Shown: one piece after another, positions 8,235-16,936 of the stretch | Layout: every line of letters starts with the position of its first letter | Position numbering within the stretch: position 1 is the stretch's first letter | Assembly: GCA_947503135.1 (NCBI GenBank) | Contig: CANNCQ010000030.1 | Span: 1 to 32,643, forward strand | Source of the DNA: an uncultured Aquimarina sp. | GTDB lineage: Bacteria; Bacteroidota; Bacteroidia; Flavobacteriales; Flavobacteriaceae | Direction: 5' to 3' | DNA length: 32,643 bases | Program-made: the position numbers and the translations under genes | The notes under the pieces: generated by a model | Database searches by the model: none | Told to the model about the DNA's origin: nothing | Seen by the model: the letters and a program-made list of their open reading frames with translations, nothing else

Positions 8235-11200
8235 TAAAATACTGTCTTTCTTTAATTTTTTTCCCACTTACGTTAAAGTAAGATGCCTTACCATGAAGCG
8301 TGCCGTTTAAGTAATTGATTTCTTTTTTTACTTTACCATTCGGATAATATAACTTTCGAACACCGGTTCTGTAACCACTATCATAAATAGATGTTTCTTT
8401 CAATGTTCCATTAGGATAATAGACCTCATCTTTTCCATTACTAGAACCTTTAGAGTTGTGTTGATCTAATCGGTGGAGTTCTCCATTATCGTGGTACTTT
8501 TTATAATCCCCTATAAATTCACCATGTTTCATTTGTATATCGGCCGAAGGTTTGCCATTTTCAAAGTAAGCTTGTATTTTACCCGATTGATTTTGTAACG
8601 GAATCATTGGTTTTAAAACTCCATTTTCATCATTATAACTATATCCTAGTAATTCATCATTATGGTAATAGCGCACAAATTGTAATTTACCATTGGGAGC
8701 ATAAAACTTATAAGTACCATGAGGTTTATCATTTCTGTATGAAAATTCTTTTTTAACGGTTTTTCCATCTTCATAATATACTGTTTCTACCCCTTGTTGT
8801 TTTCCATTTTTATAACTTTCGACTTTACTTCGTTTTCCTTTTACAAAATATTCCACTTTACCGTTTAAATCTCCGTGATTGTAGGTTGCTTCTTCTGAAA
8901 GCGATCCATTATCATCAAAAACCTTCCAAACACCATGTTTTTCGCCTAAAAAATAATTCCCAGTTTCACTTAATTTACCATTAAAATGATATTTTTTACA
9001 TTCACCATGCTTTACTCCCCCTTCGTAGGTATAAACAGTATGTTGCTTATTATTATAATGTTTGTATTCAATCTTTTCCTTTTCAGGAAATTGATTGAAT
9101 GATTTTTGTTCTAACACGGATCCGTCTGGCTTGTAGTATGTGATTTTCTTTAAATCACCATATTCATATATTTTTTCACTGTATAGTTTACCGTTAACAG
9201 CAAAATTTTGATCTAAACCGTGTATTTCATCCTTGTGATAAAATCTAATTCTAGAAACGGTACCATCTAAGTAGTAGCTACGCCACTCTCCTACTGCCAA
9301 ACCATCTACATAATACCCTTGGTATTCCATTTGACCATTTTGATAATAACCTACGGCATATCCGTTTTTTTCGTCGTTTTTAAAATTAGCTTTGTTATTA
9401 ACTTTTCCATCTATAAAAAACCAAGTAGTTTCCCCCTCGTTTTTTCCATCTTTGTTATTCGATTCCGATTCTAAAGCACCATTTTCATAGTATTTCCAGC
9501 TACCTTCTCTTCCTCCTTTAACATTGTATATACCTTCATTAAGAATAGTACTCATAGGGGTATAATCCTTATATGCTAACTTTCCGGATTTTCGTTTAGC
9601 ATCATAAATGGGAATTCCTTCCTTATTAAAATGCTTTACAGAAACAATTAATCCATTTTTATATAAATATTCACTAATTAACTTTCCGTCAATATCGTAT
9701 TCTTTATAGCTTCCTTTAAGCTTTCCTTTACTGTCGTATTCAAACTCTTCTAAAATAGTTCCATCTTCATAAAACTCTTTCCAAACACCCGTTCGAGTAT
9801 CATTAACATAATTACCCACATTGGCTTTTTTACCGTTTTTAAAATAGGTTGTGTATGTTCCGTTTAAACTATTATTTACATAGTTTGTTTCCGATCGCTT
9901 ACTTCCATTTCTGTAATATGTTATTTCTTCTCCAGTAAAAACCCCATCTTTATAAGTAATTTCTGAATATTTTTCCCCAGTATTGTAATATAGTTTATAA
10001 GGACCATTAAGCTTTCCTTCTTTATAAATTATACTTTTTTCTGGAGTTTTTTCTCCCAGGGCATAATATGTTTTAAATGCACCATCTAATTCATCATTTT
10101 TAAAAACTTTATATGTTGTTAACATTCCGTTTTTACTATAAGCGAAGTATTCACCATTTAGTTTTCCCTCCTTGTAGTTGTATTTATACGAAACCTTACC
10201 GTCTTTGTGAAACTCCAACACTTCTCCATCTGGCTGACCCTCTTTGTAATTGGTTTGTTGTTGCTTATTCCCTTCCTCGTCGTAAGAAAACCATACTCCA
10301 TTTTTTGTACCACTTTCAGAAAAAGTTCCTTCTCTTATAAATTTTCCTTCACTATTATATACTTTCCAATTACCTATTTTTAAATCTCCCTGTGCTTTAC
10401 CTAATGCTAAAAACACCTTTTCATCATATAAATAGTCAACTAACTGATTTTTGCCTTCAAAATTCTCTAGATTATCCTTTGAAATAATTGCTTGCCATTT
10501 TGCATTAGCTTCGATTATAAAATTTATAATATTCGATTTATTTTTAAGAACAATTTTTTTATAAGAAGGGTTTTCTATAGAAAAACAAATTGTATAAATG
10601 AAGTTATCAAAATTATCAGAAGATTTTATCCATTTAAAAAAAGGAATCATTTTTTTATCCCAAAAATCTCCTTTACCCTCTAGTGTTTCTAGTTGTTCAA
10701 ATAAAACTGTAAGCTGTTTTACTAAGGGAATTTTAATTTTATTTTTGATTTTGTATTTCGAGTTTAACGCTACACCATTGGACAATACCAAGTCTACGTT
10801 TTTAAATGCTGAATCATCTTCAGTAAACTCTATATCTCGAGCTTCTTCTTTACTTTTTCTGGAAAACGATGCATTAACTACTTTTAAATACTCAAATGAA
10901 TTTTGGCTATCCGGATTGGTAAATAAACTCATACTTAAAGACATTAAAGCCTGAGAAAGTTTGCGTTCCACATAATATAACTCTCCCATTTTGTAATGAG
11001 TATCCTTATCAAAAGGGCTTAAAAACAAGGATTTTTCTAATATATCATAACCTTTATTCCATTGCTTATCTTGAAACAACACCAACGCTTTATTGTAATG
11101 TGGTTGATAAGCTTTAGGATATTCTTCTAATAAATTATCATAAAACTCAATTGCTTTTTCTTTTTTACCCCAACGCTCGTAACTCACGGCTCGATTAAGC

Positions 11201-11499
11201 AATAAAGAATACCTGGACTCTCCTTTTGTGTTAGGTAATGTTTTGTTTATATAATCTACTGCTTTTTCATATTCCTTATTTTGTAAATAAGCATAAGACT
11301 TTGTAATTGATAATGATTTATAAATTGAATCATTAACGTTTATCTTATCTATTAGCCTTACACAATCCTTATAATTATCTGCTGCTAAAGCTGCGGTTAA
11401 ATCGTCTTTAATATCAGCATATGTAGTATTTTCTATTTTTTCTTGGGCATACAGAGTTATACCCATAAAAATAGTGCAGATAGTTAGTCTTAGATTCAT
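8203..11499 (-). CDS. Exported TPR and MORN-like (MORN_2/YwqK-type) repeat protein, 1098 aa
   Basis: The start is ATG 11499; a TTG lies one codon upstream. A signal peptide ends near T-L-Y-A-Q. Residues about 25-200 are TPR-like helical repeats (for example K-E-Y-E-K-A-V-D-Y-I-N-K and K-K-E-K-A-I-E-F-Y-D). A linker spans about 200-370. From about 375 to the end there are roughly 28 imperfect repeats of 20-24 residues of the pattern G-x-(W/Y)-x-x-(Y/F)-x-x-(N/D)-G-K-x, the MORN_2 repeat. Such repeats form long beta-hairpin arrays that serve as scaffolds; this repeat also gives rise to the automatic label 'YwqK family antitoxin', which has no support here. It is the first gene of the operon with the two transglutaminase-like proteins, and may hold or present them or their substrate at the cell surface. 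Function unknown. Confidence 0.8.
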   Translation of the reverse strand: MNLRLTICTIFMGITLYAQEKIENTTYADIKDDLTAALAADNYKDCVRLIDKINVNDSIYKSLSITKSYAYLQNKEYEKAVDYINKTLPNTKGESRYSLLLNRAVSYERWGKKEKAIEFYDNLLEEYPKAYQPHYNKALVLFQDKQWNKGYDILEKSLFLSPFDKDTHYKMGELYYVERKLSQALMSLSMSLFTNPDSQNSFEYLKVVNASFSRKSKEEARDIEFTEDDSAFKNVDLVLSNGVALNSKYKIKNKIKIPLVKQLTVLFEQLETLEGKGDFWDKKMIPFFKWIKSSDNFDNFIYTICFSIENPSYKKIVLKNKSNIINFIIEANAKWQAIISKDNLENFEGKNQLVDYLYDEKVFLALGKAQGDLKIGNWKVYNSEGKFIREGTFSESGTKNGVWFSYDEEGNKQQQTNYKEGQPDGEVLEFHKDGKVSYKYNYKEGKLNGEYFAYSKNGMLTTYKVFKNDELDGAFKTYYALGEKTPEKSIIYKEGKLNGPYKLYYNTGEKYSEITYKDGVFTGEEITYYRNGSKRSETNYVNNSLNGTYTTYFKNGKKANVGNYVNDTRTGVWKEFYEDGTILEEFEYDSKGKLKGSYKEYDIDGKLISEYLYKNGLIVSVKHFNKEGIPIYDAKRKSGKLAYKDYTPMSTILNEGIYNVKGGREGSWKYYENGALESESNNKDGKNEGETTWFFIDGKVNNKANFKNDEKNGYAVGYYQNGQMEYQGYYVDGLAVGEWRSYYLDGTVSRIRFYHKDEIHGLDQNFAVNGKLYSEKIYEYGDLKKITYYKPDGSVLEQKSFNQFPEKEKIEYKHYNNKQHTVYTYEGGVKHGECKKYHFNGKLSETGNYFLGEKHGVWKVFDDNGSLSEEATYNHGDLNGKVEYFVKGKRSKVESYKNGKQQGVETVYYEDGKTVKKEFSYRNDKPHGTYKFYAPNGKLQFVRYYHNDELLGYSYNDENGVLKPMIPLQNQSGKIQAYFENGKPSADIQMKHGEFIGDYKKYHDNGELHRLDQHNSKGSSNGKDEVYYPNGTLKETSIYDSGYRTGVRKLYYPNGKVKKEINYLNGTLHGKASYFNVSGKKIKERQYFNGSIIEEKLF

Positions 11500-11603
11500 C
11501 AAAATATAAATTAATAGTTTCGTAAATATCTATTATTTAGATGAATTGATAAAATTTTAAACTAGAAACAATCTAAGAATTGTAAACATTAATAAACTCT
11601 TAA

Positions 11604-12743
11604 TTACTTGAGTACAGATCTTGAAATTACTATTTTTTGAATTTCACTCGTCCCTTCATAAATCTGAGTAATTTTAGCATCGCGCATTAATCGTTCTACG
11701 TGGTATTCTTTAACATAACCATTACCTCCGTGAATTTGTACTGCTTCAATAGTAACATCCATAGCAGCTTGTGAAGCCACTAATTTTGCAGTTGCACTAG
11801 CTAAATCATAATTTTTACCTTGATCTTTATCAACAGCCGCTTTATAAACTAGTAAACGTGCTCCTTCTATTTGGGCATACATATCGGCTAACTTAAAAGC
11901 TATCGCTTGATGGTTACAAATTTCAGTTCCGAATGATTTTCTGACTTTTGAATATTCTAAAGATCGTTCGTAGGCACCTTGAGCAATCCCTAATGCTTGT
12001 GCTGCAATTCCGATACGCCCACCTGATAATGTTTTCATAGCAAACTTGAACCCAAACCCATCTTTTCCTATTTTGTTTTCTTTAGGTACTTTAACATCGT
12101 TAAAAATAAGCGAATGCGTATCGCTACTTCTAATGCCTAGCTTATCTTCTTTAGGTCCTATTTCAAAACCTTCCCATCCTTTTTCAACAATAAATACATT
12201 AATACCCTTATGTTTTAATTCTGGATGTGTTTGCGCAATCACCAAATAATAATCAGCAGTACCTCCATTGGTAATCCAATTTTTAGTACCATTTAAAATA
12301 TAATGGTCTTCTTTTTCAATAGCAGTGGTTTTTTGAGAAGTAGCGTCACTACCTGCTTCAGGTTCTGAAAGTGCAAAGGCACCTAATTTTTTTCCTGTTA
12401 CTAAAGGCTTTAAATACTTATTCTTTTGCTCATGTGTGCCATAGGCATCTAAACCCCAACAAACTAACGAATTATTAACAGAACATATCACACCTGCCGA
12501 AGCATCGACTTTTGACAATTCTTCCAAAACCAGAACATACGATAGTGTATCCATTCCTCCTCCATCGTATGCTGGGTCATTCATCATTCCCATAAAACCC
12601 AATTCTCCCATTAATTTAACTTGTTCTGTTGGGAAAATTTTATTAGTATCTCGCTCTATTACACCTGGTAATAAATGCTGCTCTGTAAAATCCTTTGCAG
12701 CCTGTTGTATCATTTTATGTTCTTCGGTTAATTCAAAATTCAT
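11604..12743 (-). CDS. Short-chain acyl-CoA dehydrogenase (butyryl-CoA dehydrogenase type)
   Basis: A flavoprotein that introduces the trans-2 double bond into acyl-CoA, the first step of fatty acid beta-oxidation (or branched amino-acid catabolism), passing electrons to ETF. The 379-residue length and order are canonical: helical N-terminal domain, L-S-E-P-E-A-G-S-D (the FAD/substrate segment) near 121-129, W-I-T-N-G-G near 157-162, R-K-S-F-G near 268-272 and I-H-G-G-N-G-Y near 338-344. The catalytic base is Glu363 in I-Y-E-G-T-S-E-I-Q, the position used by short-chain and butyryl-CoA dehydrogenases. The chain-length preference is inferred. It is probably a single-gene unit: 75 bp separate it from the gene upstream, and that gap carries an 18-bp palindrome likely to be an operator. 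Confidence 0.93.
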   Translation of the reverse strand: MNFELTEEHKMIQQAAKDFTEQHLLPGVIERDTNKIFPTEQVKLMGELGFMGMMNDPAYDGGGMDTLSYVLVLEELSKVDASAGVICSVNNSLVCWGLDAYGTHEQKNKYLKPLVTGKKLGAFALSEPEAGSDATSQKTTAIEKEDHYILNGTKNWITNGGTADYYLVIAQTHPELKHKGINVFIVEKGWEGFEIGPKEDKLGIRSSDTHSLIFNDVKVPKENKIGKDGFGFKFAMKTLSGGRIGIAAQALGIAQGAYERSLEYSKVRKSFGTEICNHQAIAFKLADMYAQIEGARLLVYKAAVDKDQGKNYDLASATAKLVASQAAMDVTIEAVQIHGGNGYVKEYHVERLMRDAKITQIYEGTSEIQKIVISRSVLK

Positions 12744-12761
12744 AGTTACTTACAATTAATT

Positions 12762-12779
12762 ATTATGCATGCATAATAT
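12762..12779. promoter_or_regulatory. 18-bp perfect palindrome, candidate operator of the acyl-CoA dehydrogenase
   Basis: The sequence TATTATGCATGCATAATA equals its own reverse complement over all 18 bases and lies 18 bp upstream of the acyl-CoA dehydrogenase ATG. A perfect 18-bp palindrome without spacer is unlikely by chance at such a place, and it has the size and symmetry of a dimeric repressor site (TetR or similar). No regulator gene is present in the window. Confidence 0.55.
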
Positions 12780-12818
12780 AGTATTTCTATAAAAGATACG
12801 AAAACATTTGAGACAAAA

Positions 12819-13991
12819 TTAATCTTTACGCCATTGTTCGGATAATTTAAATATTTCTGTAAGAATTGCTTCTTCTTGCTCGGAAAACTCTAACGACCTA
12901 CGATCCATTACTTTAGTTGCAACTTCAAAAGCTTTATTGGTTTTATAAGTAACAAAACCTGCACTACCACCCCAACTAAAACTTGGAATAAAATTACGAG
13001 GAAAACCACCTCCAAAAACATTAGCACTAACTCCAACAACGGTACCTGTATTAAACATGGTATTAATTCCGCTTTTAGAATGATCGCCCATCATGAGTCC
13101 GCAAAATTGTTCCCCGGTGCGTGCAAACCCTTCTGTTTCATAATTCCAAAGTCGCACTTCAGCATAATTGTTTTTTAAGTTTGATGTATTGGTATCTGCT
13201 CCAAGATTACACCATTCCCCAAGTACTGAATTACCTAAATATCCATCGTGGCCCTTATTGGTATATCCAAAAATTACTGAGTTACCAACCTCGCCGCCTA
13301 CTTTACTATGTGGGCCAACGGTAGTTGCTTCGTAAATTTTGGCGCCCATTTTAACTGTTGAACTTTCGCACAAAGCAAAAGGTCCCCTAATAATGGCACC
13401 CTCCATAACCGTAGCATTTTTACCTATGTACACAGGACCATTAGAGGTATTAAAAATAGCGCATTCTACAGAAGCACCTTCTTCTAAAAAAACAGGGTGT
13501 TTCCCTATTACAGTATTCGTTTCTGATAAAGGCTCACTTGCTCCTTCTTCGGTTAAAATAGCAAAATCTAACTCTATAGCTTTGGCATTGTTTTTAAAAA
13601 TATCCCAAGTATGTTTTACTATAATAAGTTCTTCGTCAAAATTTATTTCAGTGTATGCTTCTAAATTAGGCTCTTCACCTTCTTTAACACAAAAAGCAAT
13701 AAGCTCGTCTTTAGTATAAACAGCTTCACCAATATTTAGGTTTCTTATTACAGTTACTAATTTCTCTGTAGGCACCACCGATCCTAAAATAAATGTATTT
13801 GTTTCTGCCTCAACCATAGGCCACTTATCTGTTAAATATTCCTCGGTAACCGTTGTAGTTGTTGTTCTTAATAAAAATTCCCATTTTTCTCGAATAGTCA
13901 TTATTCCTATTCTAATATCTGCAACAGGACGCGTGTAGGTAAACGGCAATAAGGCTTCACGATAAGCACCATCAAATAAAATAAAATTCAT
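12819..13991 (-). CDS. GlmU-like sugar nucleotidyltransferase/acyltransferase (Bacteroidota type)
   Basis: A 390-residue protein of the alternative GlmU-like family found in Bacteroidota, thought to make UDP-N-acetylglucosamine for peptidoglycan and LPS. The N-terminus (F-I-L-F-D-G-A-Y-R-E, then L-P-F-T-Y-T-R-P-V-A-D-I-R-I-G) is the family signature and replaces the GxGTRM loop of classical GlmU. Residues about 165-330 show the hexapeptide pattern of a left-handed beta-helix ((I/V)-G-x-x-A-x-V repeats: I-G-K-N-A-T-V, V-K-M-G-A-K-I, V-G-P-H-S-K-V), as in acetyltransferases. The gene is divergent from alanine dehydrogenase with 106 bp between. Whether it carries both activities or only one is not settled by sequence alone. 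Confidence 0.85.
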   Translation of the reverse strand: MNFILFDGAYREALLPFTYTRPVADIRIGIMTIREKWEFLLRTTTTTVTEEYLTDKWPMVEAETNTFILGSVVPTEKLVTVIRNLNIGEAVYTKDELIAFCVKEGEEPNLEAYTEINFDEELIIVKHTWDIFKNNAKAIELDFAILTEEGASEPLSETNTVIGKHPVFLEEGASVECAIFNTSNGPVYIGKNATVMEGAIIRGPFALCESSTVKMGAKIYEATTVGPHSKVGGEVGNSVIFGYTNKGHDGYLGNSVLGEWCNLGADTNTSNLKNNYAEVRLWNYETEGFARTGEQFCGLMMGDHSKSGINTMFNTGTVVGVSANVFGGGFPRNFIPSFSWGGSAGFVTYKTNKAFEVATKVMDRRSLEFSEQEEAILTEIFKLSEQWRKD

Positions 13992-14040
13992 TTACTGTAA
14001 ATTTAGGTTGAAAAACAAACTATCTGCTAAAGTACTACTA

Positions 14041-14068
14041 TTGTAAATTTTTATCTAAAATATATTTG
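14041..14068 (+). promoter_or_regulatory. Flavobacterial -33/-7 promoter for ald
   Basis: TTG at 14041-14043, a 17-nt spacer and TATATTTG at 14061-14068 match the Bacteroidota consensus TTG-N17-20-TAnnTTTG exactly. Transcription would begin about 7 nt later, leaving a leader of roughly 20 nt before the ATG at 14098. Confidence 0.7.
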
Positions 14069-14097
14069 TACTTTTAAGCAACAATCAACACTATAAT

Positions 14098-15297
14098 ATG
14101 GAAGCGTCCATGTCGCCATTTAGCAGTAAAGATTTACTGCCACAAGAAGAAAAACTAGAAATTACTCACGATAAGAGAAGCCTTTTTATAGGAATCCCTA
14201 AAGAAAATTCGGAAATTGAAAGTAGAGTATGCTTAACCCCCGATGCTGTAAATTCATTAGTTGCTAACGGTCATAAAATATTAATTGAGTCTGGAGCAGG
14301 TTTACTAGCTGGTTTTGTCGACAAGGATTACAGCGAAGCTGGGGCCGAAGTAACTCACGATACTAAAAGAGTTTTTGGTTGTAAAATTATATTAAAAGTA
14401 CAACCTCCCTCCTCAGAAGAGTTAGAACTTATTAAACCAGAAGCAATTCTTTTATCTGCATTGCAATTAAAAACATTGTGTAAAGAGTATTTTCAAACTT
14501 TAGAAAAAAAAAGAATTACTGCTCTTGCTTTTGAATTCATCAAAGATGAAGATGGCTCCTACCCTGCAATACGCTCTTTAAGTGAAATAGCGGGTACTGC
14601 TTCTATTTTAATTGCTTCAGAAATTCTATCGAATGCTAATGAAGGTAACGGTGTTTTAGTTGGAAATATTACTGGCGTTCCTCCTGTTGAAATTGTTGTT
14701 TTGGGAGCTGGTACTGTGGGAGAATTTGCGGTAAGATCCGCTCTTGGATTAGGTGCTAACGTGAAAATTTTTGACAATTCAATTAACAAACTTCGCTGTA
14801 TTCAAACCAATATTGGCCGACCATTACACACTTGTACCATGCAACAAAAGCATTTAGTTAAAGCTTTAAAACGTTGTGATATAGTTATTGGTGCTGTTCG
14901 CGGTAAGGATCGTTCTCCTATAATTATTAGCGAAGATATGGTTTGTAAAATGAAAAGAGGAGCAGTTATTATAGATGTTAGTATTGATATGGGAGGCTGC
15001 TTTGAAACTTCTGAAATTACAAGTCATAAAAACCCAACTTATACCAAAAATGGAGTTATCCATTATTGTGTACCTAACATACCATCGCGTTACGCAAAAA
15101 CGTCTTCAGTTTCCATAAGTAATATATTTAGTCCATATTTGCTGCAAATTAGCGAATCAGGCGGATTGGAACATGCAATTCGCAACGACAAAGGGCTTAA
15201 AAATGGAATTTATTCTTATCATGGGGTACTTACTAATAAAGCCATTGGTGAATGGTTCAATTTATCCTTTAGAGATATTAACTTATTAGTTTTTTAA
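14098..15297 (+). CDS. ald: Alanine dehydrogenase (Bacteroidota type)
   Basis: An NAD-dependent enzyme interconverting L-alanine and pyruvate plus ammonium. The 399-residue protein has the N-terminal domain shared with transhydrogenase alpha (I-G-I-P-K-E near 31-36, R43-V-C-L-T-P, L-K100-V-Q-P-P) and a Rossmann domain with V-L-G-A-G-T-V-G-E at 201-209 and I-D-V-S-I-D297-M-G-G. Arg43, Lys100 and Asp297 match the substrate and catalytic residues known from cyanobacterial and Bacillus Ald. The catalytic His of those enzymes (in Y-L-H-L) aligns with Gln123 (A-L-Q-L), so activity on alanine is inferred from the family. It has about 25 extra N-terminal residues. A clear promoter precedes it and the next gene starts 1 bp after its stop. 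Confidence 0.85.
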   Translation: MEASMSPFSSKDLLPQEEKLEITHDKRSLFIGIPKENSEIESRVCLTPDAVNSLVANGHKILIESGAGLLAGFVDKDYSEAGAEVTHDTKRVFGCKIILKVQPPSSEELELIKPEAILLSALQLKTLCKEYFQTLEKKRITALAFEFIKDEDGSYPAIRSLSEIAGTASILIASEILSNANEGNGVLVGNITGVPPVEIVVLGAGTVGEFAVRSALGLGANVKIFDNSINKLRCIQTNIGRPLHTCTMQQKHLVKALKRCDIVIGAVRGKDRSPIIISEDMVCKMKRGAVIIDVSIDMGGCFETSEITSHKNPTYTKNGVIHYCVPNIPSRYAKTSSVSISNIFSPYLLQISESGGLEHAIRNDKGLKNGIYSYHGVLTNKAIGEWFNLSFRDINLLVF

Positions 15298-15298
15298 A

Positions 15299-15673
15299 AT
15301 GACATTTGTACAGCGTTTATCCTATTATAGTGGTGGTTTAATATTGGGTAGTATAGTAGTTATTTTTTTCCTTTCGGGAAAAAAATCTTCTTGTAACTAC
15401 AGCCCTACAGCACGTGTATTAAAAAATATTAGAAACAAAGAGCGTTATTACAGCCCAAAATCTATTAATTATTTACTTCAAAATAAAGTAGACACTGCTT
15501 CAATTTCTGCTTTATTAGAAAATGGAAAAGTAGATTTTAGTGAAAGTAATACCAAATTAGATTCGTGTAAAATATATGTTATTAAAAGTGCTAAAAAGGA
15601 TAATATTCAATTGATTTTAAATATTGAAAATTGCGAAAAAAAAGCAACTATACTTAGTATTTTGAAAAAATAA
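15299..15673 (+). CDS. Small membrane-anchored DUF4258-like protein
   Basis: A 124-residue protein with one N-terminal hydrophobic segment (about 8-25, S-Y-Y-S-G-G-L-I-L-G) and a soluble tail. It has cysteines at C-N-Y-S-P-T-A-R-V-L-K-N-I-R and near the end (I-E-N-C-E-K). As I recall, similar proteins labelled DUF4258 follow alanine dehydrogenase in many Flavobacteriaceae. The 1-bp gap after ald means the two are in one operon. The tail may face the periplasm. Function unknown; a role tied to Ald is only suggested by the conserved pairing. Confidence 0.7.
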   Translation: MTFVQRLSYYSGGLILGSIVVIFFLSGKKSSCNYSPTARVLKNIRNKERYYSPKSINYLLQNKVDTASISALLENGKVDFSESNTKLDSCKIYVIKSAKKDNIQLILNIENCEKKATILSILKK

Positions 15674-15862
15674 TAGCTTGTTTTTTTAATTTTTAAGTCT
15701 CCAACCTATAAACAAACTCTTTTAAAGTAGTCGACATACTTATATTTCTTCACTCTTTAAACTTCAACAATAACAAATACCATGTTTTGAAGTAATTCTA
15801 TGGTAATAAATAAATATAGACTTATTTTTGAGGAATTATTCAGAATTTGAAATTACAATCTC

Positions 15863-16936
15863 ATGCAATCCATAAAATCAAAAGATTCTATAGTATATTT
15901 TCAAGAAGAAACTTACGTTCAGCTTAATAAATACTTAAAGAAAGCTAGCCACAGTACCATTTTTATTTTAGTAGATACTAATACACATGAGCACTGTTTA
16001 GCTTATTTTATGAGTCAGTTAGAGGTAAATACTCCTATTGAAGTAATTGAAATTGAAGCCGGAGAAATCAATAAAAATATTGAGACTTGCAGTGGGGTTT
16101 GGAATGTACTTTCTGAGCTTGGTGCCGATAGAAAAAGTTTACTTATTAACTTAGGAGGTGGTGTAGTTACAGACCTTGGTGGTTTTGTAGCTTGTACTTT
16201 CAAGCGTGGAGTTTCTTACATTAACGTACCCACAACTTTATTAGCCCAAGTTGATGCCTCCGTGGGAGGAAAAACAGGTGTAGATTTAGGGAATTTAAAA
16301 AATATGGTTGGTGTAATCAGTGAATCTGAAATGGTTTTAATTGATACCAATTACTTAGAAACACTTCCTAACAACGAGCTTAGAAGTGGTTTTGCTGAAA
16401 TGCTAAAACATGGTTTAATTACAGATGCCGATTACTGGCAGCGATTAAATCAAATTAAAGAGTTAACTACTACCGATCTTTCTAGCTTAATACACGAATC
16501 CGTAACTATAAAAAATAAAATAGTAACGGTTGACCCTACAGAGCAAAACATTCGTAAATACTTGAATTTTGGCCATACATTGGGGCACGCTATAGAATCT
16601 TACTTTTTAACGCATCCTGAAAAAACAACTCTGCTTCATGGTGAAGCTATTGCTATAGGGATGATTGTAGAATCTTTTTTAGCTACCAAATTAACGGGTT
16701 TAAAAACTGAGGAATTAGATATCATTAGCAAAAGTTTCTTAGCCATATATCCAAAAGTAGAAATTCATAAAAACGACTACCAACCTATTATTGATTTGTT
16801 AATATTTGACAAAAAAAATGTGGGAGGTAAAGTTCTTTTTGTACTTTTAAATAAAATAGGTGAAGCCGTATTTAATTGCGAAGTACCTAAAGACTTACTA
16901 ACGGATTCCTTAGATTATTACAACTCTCTTGCATGA
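15863..16936 (+). CDS. aroB: 3-dehydroquinate synthase
   Basis: The second enzyme of the shikimate pathway, converting DAHP to 3-dehydroquinate with NAD and a divalent metal in the cytosol. The 357-residue length is usual. The NAD-binding stretch N-L-G-G-G-V-V-T-D-L-G-G-F is at 96-108, followed by P-T-T-L-L-A-Q-V-D-A-S-V-G-G-K-T-G (123-139). Metal ligands are Glu179 (G-F-A-E-M), His238 (N-F-G-H-T-L-G-H) and His259 (L-L-H-G-E-A). A TATTTTTG box at 15823-15830 fits the -7 consensus, but I see no matching -33 element. The stop overlaps the next gene's start by 4 bp (ATGA), indicating coupling. Confidence 0.96.
   Translation: MQSIKSKDSIVYFQEETYVQLNKYLKKASHSTIFILVDTNTHEHCLAYFMSQLEVNTPIEVIEIEAGEINKNIETCSGVWNVLSELGADRKSLLINLGGGVVTDLGGFVACTFKRGVSYINVPTTLLAQVDASVGGKTGVDLGNLKNMVGVISESEMVLIDTNYLETLPNNELRSGFAEMLKHGLITDADYWQRLNQIKELTTTDLSSLIHESVTIKNKIVTVDPTEQNIRKYLNFGHTLGHAIESYFLTHPEKTTLLHGEAIAIGMIVESFLATKLTGLKTEELDIISKSFLAIYPKVEIHKNDYQPIIDLLIFDKKNVGGKVLFVLLNKIGEAVFNCEVPKDLLTDSLDYYNSLA

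Noticed and set aside
8203..11499. Labelling the MORN-like repeat protein as a toxin-antitoxin 'YwqK family antitoxin'
   Set aside because: The label comes only from the shared repeat. There is no toxin gene beside it and the protein is exported and over 1000 residues long.
15778..15805. TACCAT/ATGGTA inverted repeat upstream of aroB as an operator or riboswitch
   Set aside because: Only a 6-bp stem with a 16-nt loop in A/T-rich DNA, expected by chance, and no riboswitch-like conserved core is visible.
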